Below, piece by piece: positions 34,539 to 42,684 of a stretch of 64,000 nucleotides of DNA. Source of the stretch: Salegentibacter lacus (lineage in GTDB: Bacteria; Bacteroidota; Bacteroidia; Flavobacteriales; Flavobacteriaceae); the NCBI RefSeq assembly GCF_020164555.1, contig NZ_JAIQZB010000017.1, positions 1 to 64,000 of the forward strand. The letters are read 5' to 3'. The translations under genes were made by a program, and so were the position numbers. Numbering within the stretch: the first letter of the stretch is position 1; the number at the start of each line of letters is the position of its first letter. The notes beneath the pieces were generated by a model. The model was not told the DNA's origin. It was given only the letters and a program-made list of their open reading frames with translations, and did not search any database.

Positions 34539-34907
34539 TTATCGGTCTCTAAAGTGAGGGGATTCAGCTTCTTCTACTTCGGTTATAAAATATTTAGTAT
34601 CGCCCCAAAAGAAAAAAGTTGCATAACGTTCTACATATTTAAGCCTAACGTAATTGCCTTCGTTCTCCTGTAGCGCTTCAATCGATTCCTGATTGCTGTC
34701 TAAAACTGAGAATTGAAAGATTTGGGCACCACTAATACCCTGGCTCATTTCTCCTTCCCAGGTTTTTGAAATCACACCTTTTTTACTGAATTTGATTAGC
34801 TCGCCACTTCTTGTACCTTCACTATAGGGTACAAAATAAATAAAGGCAAACCAGGCTATAAACAGGAGTACAATGCCTCCCAAAATGCCAAAAAGTGTTT
34901 TTCTCAT
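34539..34907 (-). CDS. Membrane-anchored hypothetical protein
   Basis: A 122-residue protein with one N-terminal hydrophobic helix (LFGILGGIVLLFIAWFAFIYF), then a beta-rich extracytoplasmic domain (SEGTRSGELIKFSKKGVISKTWEGEM; NYVRLKYVERYATFFFWGDTKYFIT, both abbreviated). Relatives are often labelled '6-phosphogluconate dehydrogenase' in databases, but there is no Rossmann fold or dehydrogenase motif here, so I do not accept that name. It is in the rmuC-BASS run, 6 nt after the serine hydrolase gene. Function unknown. Confidence 0.68.
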   Translation of the reverse strand: MRKTLFGILGGIVLLFIAWFAFIYFVPYSEGTRSGELIKFSKKGVISKTWEGEMSQGISGAQIFQFSVLDSNQESIEALQENEGNYVRLKYVERYATFFFWGDTKYFITEVEEAESPHFRDR

Positions 34908-34913
34908 ATTCTT

Positions 34914-36056
34914 TTAATTATAAATTTTATGAATAAATTCTTCTACTTTAGAAGGTTCCAGCCAGCGGGTAACAATTACCAAGTTTTCTTTACGATCTAC
35001 AATAATAAAATTTCCGCCGAAACCTGCCGCATAAAATATGTCTTTATCTCTATTTTTCCATTGTCTGGGCCCATCGACATTTAACCACCACATATATCCA
35101 TAATTTGGATTGGTAGCTGAAGGCTGGACCGCTTCTTCAATAAGATCTTCTGAAATTAATTGTTCTCTATTCCAATTACCGTTATTCATAAATAACAAGC
35201 CAAAACGCGCCATATCTTCGGTATTGATAAACATTCCGCCTCCGGAATGCCCACCACCGCTAACCGATTGCATTTTGAACCCGTCTATGGTAGCCCAGGA
35301 ATTCTCATAACCTAACCAACGCCAGCTGGATGAGGCGTTGATTGGATCCATAATTTCTTCTTTTAAAACTGTGGGGAGTGGTTTTCTAAAAACGTTTAAT
35401 AATGAATAGGCAAGTACATTCACTCGAACATCGTTGTATTTAAAATGCGTTCCGGGTTCGTGAAGTTCTCGATTTCTCCAATCGTCTATGGTTTCTTCCT
35501 GCGATGGCCTGTCGGCCCAATCGTAAGAACCCCAGAGTTCCCCACTCCAATCTGAGTTTTGCTCAAGCAAGTGTTTCCAGGTGATTTTTGAATTGTGTTC
35601 GCCTTCAAAAGTATCGTCCCAAACGTAATTCACTACCCGATCTTCCAAATCGGCAATCAGATTTTTATCAAAAGCTAGTAGAGCCGTTGTAGATAGAAAG
35701 CTCTTAGTAACGCTAAACGTCATATCTACGCGTTTGGTATCACCCCATTTAGCTACGAGATAACCATCTTTTAAAATCATCCCTGCCGGGCCACCACGTC
35801 TTTTTGTAGGGCCTAATATTTCGTGATAAGGTTCGTGCTGAAATCCTTTTAAAATTGCCTGTCGTAAATCTTTGGATTCTGAATATTCATTGGCTTCAGC
35901 AAACTGAACCGCTTCAGAAAAATCTAAACTAAAAGTAGCTGGATCTTTTTCTTCCCAGTTTCCGCTTTCGGGAAAATAAATCTCCTGTGCAGAAAAATTC
36001 AGTATAAAAAAGCTGAACAATAACAGACTGAAAAGCGATTTTGTAGTTATTTTCAT
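34914..36056 (-). CDS. Beta-lactamase-family serine hydrolase (class C/esterase type)
   Basis: A 380-residue exported protein: signal peptide SLFSLLLFSFFILNFSA-Q, then the serine hydrolase domain with MTFSVTKSFLST (S-x-x-K), GTHFKYNDVRVNVLAY (Y-x-N as YND), and YAAGFGGNFIIV (H/G-x-G region). Likely a periplasmic or surface peptidase/esterase related to penicillin-binding proteins; it need not act on antibiotics. Start: ATG 36056 directly precedes the signal peptide; ATG 36095 would overlap rmuC by 20 nt. Neighbouring genes are less than 25 nt away. Confidence 0.85.
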   Translation of the reverse strand: MKITTKSLFSLLLFSFFILNFSAQEIYFPESGNWEEKDPATFSLDFSEAVQFAEANEYSESKDLRQAILKGFQHEPYHEILGPTKRRGGPAGMILKDGYLVAKWGDTKRVDMTFSVTKSFLSTTALLAFDKNLIADLEDRVVNYVWDDTFEGEHNSKITWKHLLEQNSDWSGELWGSYDWADRPSQEETIDDWRNRELHEPGTHFKYNDVRVNVLAYSLLNVFRKPLPTVLKEEIMDPINASSSWRWLGYENSWATIDGFKMQSVSGGGHSGGGMFINTEDMARFGLLFMNNGNWNREQLISEDLIEEAVQPSATNPNYGYMWWLNVDGPRQWKNRDKDIFYAAGFGGNFIIVDRKENLVIVTRWLEPSKVEEFIHKIYN

Positions 36057-36075
36057 GTTAAGTAATAGTTTGATT

Positions 36076-37464
36076 TTATTCAATCTCTTCTTCATCTATA
36101 GCTGAAAGCATTTTAGGATCTATTTGTTTACTGGCTTTCGCGCCCAGTTTTTTGAGTTTTTCTACCCGGCGAAGTAGATTACCTTTTCCGGTAAGCTTTT
36201 TCATCGCTCCTTCATAGGAATTCTGAACTGTTCCCAACTGCCTTCCGATTTTGGTAAGCTCTTCGGTCAATGCGGTAAACGAATCGTACAAAGCACCTGC
36301 CTGAGTGGCGATAGCAATGGCATTTTGCTTTTGTTTCTCGTTTTGCCACATACTGTCTATGGTTTTGAGTACGGCAAGCAGGGTAGTGGGCGTAACGATT
36401 ATAATATTTTTATCAAAAGCTTCAGAATACAATCCAGGATATTCGTTTGAAGCTACGGCAAAAGCAGCTTCAATAGGGATAAAAAGCAAGACAAAATCCG
36501 GGCTTTCCATCTGGTATAATTGATGATAATTTTTGCTGCCGAGTTCGTTTACCCGATTTCTAATGGCCGTAAGATGATTTTTTAAATGTTGTTTCCTGTC
36601 GGTTTCTTCGGTTTCATTGCTGTAGCGCTCGTAGGCATTAAGAGAAACTTTAGAATCTACAATCATCTTTTTATCGCCGGGAAGATTAATCACCACATCG
36701 GGTAAAACCCGTTTTCCATCGGCATTGGTGAAACTTTGCTGTACCGTATATTCGCTGCCTTTTTGCAGTCCGCTGCGTTCCAGGACCCGCTCCAGGATCA
36801 TTTCGCCCCAGTTCCCCTGCGTTTTAGTGTCACCTTTTAGCGCTTTAGTAAGGTTGGTGGCTTCCTTGCTCATTTGTTCGTTAAGCTCTTTTAACCCTAT
36901 AATTTGCTGCCGGAGCATCGCGTGGCGGTCTATACTTTCTTTATTTCCCTCTTCGATGCGTTTTTCAAAATGAAGAATTTTTTCCTGCAAAGGATTTAAT
37001 ATATTCTGAATGTTTTCTTTATTCTGAAGCGTGAATTTCTCAGATTTTTGCTCTAGAATTTTATTGGCGAGGTTTTCAAATTCTTTTTCAAATTTCTTCT
37101 GAAGTTGTTCAACTTCATTCTTTTGCTCTTTATTTCTTTTTTCTAAGTTTTTAAATTCGGCATTTCTACGGGTGAGTTCAGTATTTAAAAAATCTTTTTC
37201 TCTACGTATTTCTTCTCGTTCGTTTTCTAGTTTTTCAGCCTGTAGTTTAGCGGTATTTTTATAATCTGATAATTCAGATTTATAATTCTCTAAATTGCTG
37301 TTTAGTTGAATCTTAAGATCTTCGTTTGTAAGTAATAATTGATTGTTTTTTTCCTCAAGAATAGCCTCTTTATTTTTATTTTTTAATCCTGAAATAAGTT
37401 TTCCGAAGTAAAGTCCGAGCAGTAAAGCGGCAAAAATTAAAGCAATAAGTAAGTAATCGTTCAT
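36076..37464 (-). CDS. rmuC: RmuC family protein
   Basis: A 462-residue protein: one N-terminal membrane helix (LLIALIFAALLLGLYFGKLI), a long coiled coil (about 30-190, rich in K/E/N), and the RmuC domain with GDTKTQGNWGEMILERVLE, VDSKVSLNAYERY and VTPTTLLAVLKTI. The domain belongs to the PD-(D/E)XK nuclease-like fold; RmuC has been linked to limiting inversions and recombination of DNA. First gene of the five-gene minus-strand run. Confidence 0.9.
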   Translation of the reverse strand: MNDYLLIALIFAALLLGLYFGKLISGLKNKNKEAILEEKNNQLLLTNEDLKIQLNSNLENYKSELSDYKNTAKLQAEKLENEREEIRREKDFLNTELTRRNAEFKNLEKRNKEQKNEVEQLQKKFEKEFENLANKILEQKSEKFTLQNKENIQNILNPLQEKILHFEKRIEEGNKESIDRHAMLRQQIIGLKELNEQMSKEATNLTKALKGDTKTQGNWGEMILERVLERSGLQKGSEYTVQQSFTNADGKRVLPDVVINLPGDKKMIVDSKVSLNAYERYSNETEETDRKQHLKNHLTAIRNRVNELGSKNYHQLYQMESPDFVLLFIPIEAAFAVASNEYPGLYSEAFDKNIIIVTPTTLLAVLKTIDSMWQNEKQKQNAIAIATQAGALYDSFTALTEELTKIGRQLGTVQNSYEGAMKKLTGKGNLLRRVEKLKKLGAKASKQIDPKMLSAIDEEEIE

Positions 37465-37545
37465 TGGGAAACAGGAGTTTTCTCAAAGATACTTATTTGC
37501 CCGAATTGTTTTAAAATTTCGGACTTAGATTAGCAGGGATTTAAA

Positions 37546-38526
37546 TTATTCTTTGGCTTCAAAATACTGATAACCGTCTATAATATCCAGATAAACACCG
37601 TCAAAGTCGGCATTAGTTATTTTGGTTAGATACGCGTTTTCGCTTCCATATATTATTTTTTTCCAATCCTCGTTCCAGTATTCTACCTTAAAATTTCCTT
37701 CCCAATAGGGATTCTCTTCTACAAGCCAGTTTGGATAATTAGAACTCCACTTATCTTTCCAGTAGAAACGGTAATTTTCAGCTTCACCAATAGACATATA
37801 AGCAATTACTAATCGGTCTCCACCGTTTTTCTTCTTTTTCAACTGCTTAATTTCTTCAGAGGTGAATGTTTCGTTGTTAAAAAATAGATCCATTACAATT
37901 AGGTCGTAATTAGTAAAGGAAAGTTCAGCAATTAGGTCTTGCTTATTAGAATATTCAGCGTAGTTAATCAGATATAAGAAGTTCTGTGCTTCAGTAAGTA
38001 CATTTATGTCTTTGCTGTTTTCATTAAAAACCGAATATACAGGAATTCTATCCAGCCCTCGGCTTGACGCAGCAAAAGAAATGTAATTGTTCTCTTCATT
38101 TAGCTGATACGAGTTCTTCATTAGTTGAGGATTGTAGCAATAATCTGTAACAAGTACTTGTTTTCCATATTCTTTTGCGAGATCAAGGTATTCTCTCAAA
38201 TATGTATTGTCAGCTTTTGGTGTGATTTGGTTGAACTTAGGATAACCATAAAAAAGATCTTCCTGGGCTACCGCGTCTATAGCATTTAAATAATCTAATG
38301 CAGGAGTTTTATGAGAATTGCACTTTTTTGAAACCAGCTGAACGCCATTTTGGGGTATAATAATAAAATTAGGATCATCAGCTTTTGTAGCTTCACTTAG
38401 CTCAATTACAAACTGCTGCATTTCGTGACGGTAATCTATATTTACTATCGGTTCCTGTGCCTTATGTTCAAAGCAGGAAAGTAATAAGCAACATAGCATA
38501 TAGGTGCTTATTTTAAAGAAGTTCAT
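37546..38526 (-). CDS. GH114-type (endo-alpha-1,4-polygalactosaminidase-like) lipoprotein
   Basis: A 326-residue lipoprotein (lipobox LLSC, Cys18). The body is a TIM-barrel hydrolase of the TM1410/GH114 type: YDLIVMDLFF, LVIAYMSIGEAENYRFYWKDKW (abbreviated), NPYWEGNFKVEYWNEDW and FDGVYLDIIDGYQYF, where the Glu of SIGEAE and Asp of YLDIID are likely active-site residues. GH114 enzymes cleave alpha-1,4-galactosaminoglycan, and the PelA hydrolase domain is of a related type. It is divergently transcribed from the PelF-like gene, so it probably belongs to that exopolysaccharide system. It has an N-terminal extension of about 170 residues compared with the paralogue at 41862. Confidence 0.78.
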   Translation of the reverse strand: MNFFKISTYMLCCLLLSCFEHKAQEPIVNIDYRHEMQQFVIELSEATKADDPNFIIIPQNGVQLVSKKCNSHKTPALDYLNAIDAVAQEDLFYGYPKFNQITPKADNTYLREYLDLAKEYGKQVLVTDYCYNPQLMKNSYQLNEENNYISFAASSRGLDRIPVYSVFNENSKDINVLTEAQNFLYLINYAEYSNKQDLIAELSFTNYDLIVMDLFFNNETFTSEEIKQLKKKKNGGDRLVIAYMSIGEAENYRFYWKDKWSSNYPNWLVEENPYWEGNFKVEYWNEDWKKIIYGSENAYLTKITNADFDGVYLDIIDGYQYFEAKE

Positions 38527-38545
38527 AGTAGCGGTAAATTTCCTA

Positions 38546-38553
38546 CAAATGTA
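38546..38553 (-). promoter_or_regulatory. Putative -7 box of the GH114 lipoprotein gene
   Basis: On the minus strand TACATTTG matches TAnnTTTG and lies 19 nt upstream of the ATG at 38526. No clear -33 TTG. Confidence 0.45.
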
Positions 38554-38689
38554 AGTGAAATTACATTACATAAATTGTCATTAAAAAGAATCATTCTTTA
38601 TAAGATAAAATCCTACAGGCCTGAATATTTATCAAATTAACGAGCAAATTTAAATTTAAGTTTTGTATTCAAAATTTATGATATAGAAG

Positions 38690-38720
38690 TTGCCAAGTGA
38701 ATGATTTTAACATATTTTTG
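38690..38720 (+). promoter_or_regulatory. Promoter of the Pel-like operon
   Basis: TTG (38690-38692), 20 nt, then TATTTTTG (38713-38720): a full consensus match. The start site would be near 38727, between a GTG codon at 38697 and the ATG at 38736, so the promoter decides for ATG 38736 as the pelF start. Confidence 0.65.
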
Positions 38721-38735
38721 GCACAAAGCGTTTTA

Positions 38736-40259
38736 ATGGCTAAACCATCTGTATTGCTTATTTTGGAAGGTACCTACCCTTTTAATGGAGGCGGCGTCTC
38801 TACCTGGGCGCATACTTTATGCAACAGGGTTAGTAATGTAGATTTTAAATTGTATTCTATAAATGCTTCTTTCGAGAAGGAATTTAAGTATAAACTAAGC
38901 GATAATATTAGCGAAGTAATACAAGTTCCTCTTTGGACTCCAGATGAGCCTTATGACTATATAAGTTACGGGGAGGAATATTACAAAACGGTAGCTAAAA
39001 AGGAATGGACTAATGATGAGGTAGTTGCCCAAAAGTTTATTCCTATTTTTAGAGGTTTACTGGAATTTATTTATAGCGACGACAGGGATATTGAGGACCT
39101 TGATATAATTTTTCACCAACTGTGGTTTTATTTTGAAGATTACGATTATAAAGAAACCATTAGAAATGAGCAGGTTTGGTTAACTTATCGAGATACCCTT
39201 GCAGAATTTATTATCGGGGAACGTAACCCTGATGCTTCTTTAATAGATATCACCATTGGTTTACGCTGGATTTACAGATTTTTGATCCCTCTTGCCATTG
39301 TAAATATTCCCAGGGTAGATGTATCCCATTTAACTCTTAGCGGATTTCCCGTAATCCCGGCGCTTATTGCGCATTATAAGTACGGGACGCCTATTATATT
39401 AACGGAGCACGGAGTTTTTATAAGAGAAAGGTTACTGGCCATTAATAATTCAGAATACCCGTATTTTCTAAAGAATTTACTTATTCGGTTTTCTGAAGCC
39501 ATTGCCCGTTTGGTTTATCATAAGGCCGAGGTAATTATTTCGGTAAATAAATTCAATCAAAAATGGGAAAAATGGTATGGTGCCGATCCGGAGAAATTTA
39601 GAATAATTTATAACGGTATTGATCCTAATGTATTTAAACCTGGTCCAAAACCGGCGCACCTAAAAGATATTCCTACAGTAGTAGCCTTGGCAAGGATATT
39701 CGAATTAAAAGATATTCTTACTATGATTAGATCTTGCGCCGTAGTTAAGAGAACCATTGCCAACGTGCAATACCTGGTTTATGGTGATGATGATGCCGTG
39801 CCTGAATATACCAAAGAATGTCTTGATCTTATCGCAGAATTAGATTTACAAAACAATTTTAAGTTGATGGGAACAAGGAGTAATCCGCAGGACGTTTTTC
39901 TAGAGGGAGATATTTCCATCTTAACTTCTATTTCTGAAGGATTTCCTTATACAGTTATTGAATCTATGGGTTGCGGTATCCCCGTGGTCTCTACCGATGT
40001 GGGCGGAGTAAAAGAAGCGCTTGATGATAGCTGTGGTTTTACCTGCAAACCAAAGGATGCCGAAGAGATTGGTAAAAATGTGCTTAAATTGCTTTTAAAT
40101 GAAAATTTAAGAAAAACTATGGGGAAAAATGCCAGGGAAAGAGTCTTAGGTAATTTTACCTTATCTAAATTTATAGGAGAATATGAAGCAATTTATGAAG
40201 AGATTGTAAAAACAGGCAAAGTAGAAAAAAAGCTTACCAAGATTGAAGATTTTTCCTGA
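38736..40259 (+). CDS. pelF: PelF-type glycosyltransferase (GT4)
   Basis: A 507-residue cytoplasmic GT4 glycosyltransferase, in Pel systems the enzyme that polymerises UDP-activated sugar (GalNAc type). The start LLILEGTYPFNGGGVSTWAH is diagnostic for PelF (EGTYP...GGVSxW). Other elements: LTEHGVFIRER, RIIYNGIDPNVFKPG, VVALARIFELKDI and the E-x7-E nucleotide-sugar motif SEGFPYTVIESMGCG (Glu401, Glu409). First gene of a five-gene unit with a 2-nt gap to the PelG-like gene. GTG 38697 is rejected because it precedes the predicted transcription start. Confidence 0.92.
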   Translation: MAKPSVLLILEGTYPFNGGGVSTWAHTLCNRVSNVDFKLYSINASFEKEFKYKLSDNISEVIQVPLWTPDEPYDYISYGEEYYKTVAKKEWTNDEVVAQKFIPIFRGLLEFIYSDDRDIEDLDIIFHQLWFYFEDYDYKETIRNEQVWLTYRDTLAEFIIGERNPDASLIDITIGLRWIYRFLIPLAIVNIPRVDVSHLTLSGFPVIPALIAHYKYGTPIILTEHGVFIRERLLAINNSEYPYFLKNLLIRFSEAIARLVYHKAEVIISVNKFNQKWEKWYGADPEKFRIIYNGIDPNVFKPGPKPAHLKDIPTVVALARIFELKDILTMIRSCAVVKRTIANVQYLVYGDDDAVPEYTKECLDLIAELDLQNNFKLMGTRSNPQDVFLEGDISILTSISEGFPYTVIESMGCGIPVVSTDVGGVKEALDDSCGFTCKPKDAEEIGKNVLKLLLNENLRKTMGKNARERVLGNFTLSKFIGEYEAIYEEIVKTGKVEKKLTKIEDFS

Positions 40260-40261
40260 AA

Positions 40262-41875
40262 ATGAATAAAGATCAAATTAAAGCTATTGCTAAACTTGTG
40301 GTTGCGGTTAAAGAGCGTAACGGTAAACCTGTGAATGTTTTTGTAGTTGCTGCCACAATAGAATCTTTTGGAATTAGGGAAGTAGATGTAAAAGAAGATT
40401 ATGGATTTGAAAGTATAATGCATCTTTCAAACTATATTTATAAAGCTTACGATGCCATAACCCTGGCAAATCTTAAAAATAATAACCAGCGTATTGCCGA
40501 GGCAAAAACCTATAAAAGGCTGGCTCTAACCGAATATATTACTACAAAAAATACTAAACGCTTTCTTGTAGATTACAGTTCTGGGCTTTTTCATTTATTT
40601 CCGGTTTTTCTCCAGGTGTTTGCTATAATATTATTTGGATTTTCTTTATGGACCTACTCACACTTTAATAACCTGCAATCTACCTCGGTAGTGCTTGGGG
40701 TGATTATTGGATTTATTACCAGTGCGGGCTTTGTACAGGTTATAGGGAAACAAGTATCGTACTATTGGTATAACAAAGATTACCATATGGCCAGGTATTC
40801 TACCATACAAATTATAAAAAACGGGACTATTGCTATATTAGGTTTTTTCGTATTTTCGGTAATTATCAATTTTGTTATTCCACTCTACAGCTTTCTATTT
40901 GTGGTGATTACTTTTGTTTATGCCCTGTTTATAGGGTTTCTCCTCTTAGTTTTAGCGCCCTTATACGCCTTAAAACAAAGATGGATGCTTTCTTTAAGCG
41001 TTTTTGTAGGTACTGCTTTGGCACTTTTCCTTCATTTTTATACTGATTTGCATCCGTATTTTATTCATTGGATTGGTATTCTAGTTGCTTCTTTAATTTC
41101 AGTAGGTTATATCTATACTTTCTTTTATTATAAACTAAAAAATAACACAGCGGTAAAAAAGAAGCCTAAAGTAATGCTTTCGTTATATCGAAATTTTAAT
41201 TACTTCTTATACGGAACGTTTATTTTTCTTTTTGTTTTCCTGGACAGGATTGTTGCGTGGTCTTCTACTTTAAACAGAGATATTCCCTATATAATATATT
41301 ACGAAAAAGATTATGAGATAGGAATGGATCTCGCTATTCTAATTTTCTTTTTATTAGGTGGGGTAATGGAATATGCAATTCATTCCTACATACGGCACAT
41401 GGATTTTCATCAATTACAAACAAATTATTCAGATTTTCAGAGTTTCAACGATAAAATGAAAAGGATGTACTTTAAACATTTACGTCTCTTTGCACTTAGT
41501 GCCTCTGGTATTGCTGTATTATTATATCTTATCGTTACACAACCCTGGGGATATACCTCTGGTTTTGATGAAATTCTTAGTCCTTTGAGCATAAAAGTTT
41601 GTATTCTTGGAAGTATTGGCTATTTATTTCTTAGCCTGGGGATGCTTAATGTATTGTATCTTTATACGTTAGGGCAACATAGAAAACCACTTATTGCTAT
41701 TATAAGCGCTTTTTTAGTCAATTTTATAATTGGGGTTCTTTTAAGTAGATGGGTCTCCTATGAATACAGCGTTATTGGAATGCTGGTAGGCTCCTTACTA
41801 TTTGCAACGCTCACCACACGGGAAACATACAGTTTCTTTAAAAATCTGGATTATTACTATTATGCATCTTATTAA
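40262..41875 (+). CDS. pelG: PelG-like polysaccharide transporter with N-terminal extra domain
   Basis: A 537-residue polytopic protein with about 12 membrane helices, thought to move the glycan over the inner membrane as PelG (MOP superfamily) does. Segments such as FVFLDRIVAWSS, YIIYYEKDYEIGMDLAILIFF, GVMEYAIHSYIRHMDFHQLQ and a C-terminal LDYYYYASY resemble PelG. PelG is about 456 residues; here about 105 N-terminal residues before the first helix are additional, soluble and helical (KAIAKLVVAVKERNGKPVNVFVVAATIE; GFESIMHLSNYIYKAYDAI, abbreviated), of unknown type. Starts 2 nt after pelF and overlaps the next gene by 14 nt. Confidence 0.75.
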   Translation: MNKDQIKAIAKLVVAVKERNGKPVNVFVVAATIESFGIREVDVKEDYGFESIMHLSNYIYKAYDAITLANLKNNNQRIAEAKTYKRLALTEYITTKNTKRFLVDYSSGLFHLFPVFLQVFAIILFGFSLWTYSHFNNLQSTSVVLGVIIGFITSAGFVQVIGKQVSYYWYNKDYHMARYSTIQIIKNGTIAILGFFVFSVIINFVIPLYSFLFVVITFVYALFIGFLLLVLAPLYALKQRWMLSLSVFVGTALALFLHFYTDLHPYFIHWIGILVASLISVGYIYTFFYYKLKNNTAVKKKPKVMLSLYRNFNYFLYGTFIFLFVFLDRIVAWSSTLNRDIPYIIYYEKDYEIGMDLAILIFFLLGGVMEYAIHSYIRHMDFHQLQTNYSDFQSFNDKMKRMYFKHLRLFALSASGIAVLLYLIVTQPWGYTSGFDEILSPLSIKVCILGSIGYLFLSLGMLNVLYLYTLGQHRKPLIAIISAFLVNFIIGVLLSRWVSYEYSVIGMLVGSLLFATLTTRETYSFFKNLDYYYYASY

Positions 41876-42668
41876 AATACTTATGATAACAGGCGCAATT
41901 TGTTTAAATACTGCCCAGTCGGTCGCCCAAAAACTTACTCAGGAAAAGCAGGTGCTTTTCACTTATGGCGATTTTTATCCGGCAGAGGTTTCAGGCTATG
42001 AAATTCTGGTTATAGAAAGTGCACATTTTGATAGTGAAGATATCGCTGTTTTAAAACAAAACAACAATACGGTTTTAGCCTACATAAGTCTTGGAGAAGT
42101 AAATGAAGCTGCAGCCCACTTTCCCGTATTAAAAGATTTCACCTTCGGAAAAAATGAAATATGGAATAGCCATATTTTGGATATTGAAAATGAAGAAACA
42201 CGGGAAGCGCTAATGGCCATTTTTGATTACAATATGAAAAAAGGACTGGACGGAATGTTTTTAGATAATATTGATAATTATACAGAATTTGGGCCTACTC
42301 CAGAGAAGAAGGAGGCATTAATTGATTTTTTAAAGGTTTTAAATATAGTTTATCCCAATATTTATTTAATGCAAAATGCCGGAGTTTCGATTATAAAAGA
42401 TACTCATCCTTATATAGAATCGGTAGCAAAAGAAAGCATAGCTACAGATTTTAATTTTTTATACAGCAAATATCAATTGAGAGATGAAGAAGTATTTAAA
42501 CAGCTTTTAGAGGAACTTAATGAAGTTTACAAGAAATATGAAGTCCCGGTTGTTTTAATTGAATATGCTGAGACACCAGAATTAAAAAAAGCTATTAAAC
42601 AAAGATTAGAGCAGACCAATTGGCCCTATTTTATTGGGAAAATAGACTTACAAGATATTCCTGATTAA
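41862..42668 (+). CDS. Secreted GH114-type polygalactosaminidase-like hydrolase
   Basis: A 268-residue exported protein: signal peptide LIKILMITGAICLNTAQSVA-Q, then a compact TIM barrel: YEILVIESAHFDSED, VLAYISLGEVNEAAAHFP, DGMFLDNIDNYTEFGPTPEK and VPVVLIEYAETPE. The LxYISLGE and FLDNIDNY segments match the GH114/TM1410 family and the paralogue at 37546. It could correspond to the PelA hydrolase domain as a separate protein. ATG 41862, inside the end of the PelG-like gene, is preferred to TTG 41802 because it begins the signal peptide. It has no lipobox, unlike the paralogue. Confidence 0.8.
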   Translation: MHLIKILMITGAICLNTAQSVAQKLTQEKQVLFTYGDFYPAEVSGYEILVIESAHFDSEDIAVLKQNNNTVLAYISLGEVNEAAAHFPVLKDFTFGKNEIWNSHILDIENEETREALMAIFDYNMKKGLDGMFLDNIDNYTEFGPTPEKKEALIDFLKVLNIVYPNIYLMQNAGVSIIKDTHPYIESVAKESIATDFNFLYSKYQLRDEEVFKQLLEELNEVYKKYEVPVVLIEYAETPELKKAIKQRLEQTNWPYFIGKIDLQDIPD

Positions 42669-42684
42669 GGTTGAAATTTTTTAT

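Noticed and set aside
34539-34907. Label '6-phosphogluconate dehydrogenase' for the 122-residue membrane protein
   Set aside because: No Rossmann fold or dehydrogenase motif; one membrane helix and a small beta-rich domain only.
33009-37464. Five-gene minus-strand run considered as one functional pathway
   Set aside because: Genes are close and probably co-transcribed, but RmuC, a serine hydrolase, a thioesterase and a BASS transporter give no common pathway; I do not claim one.
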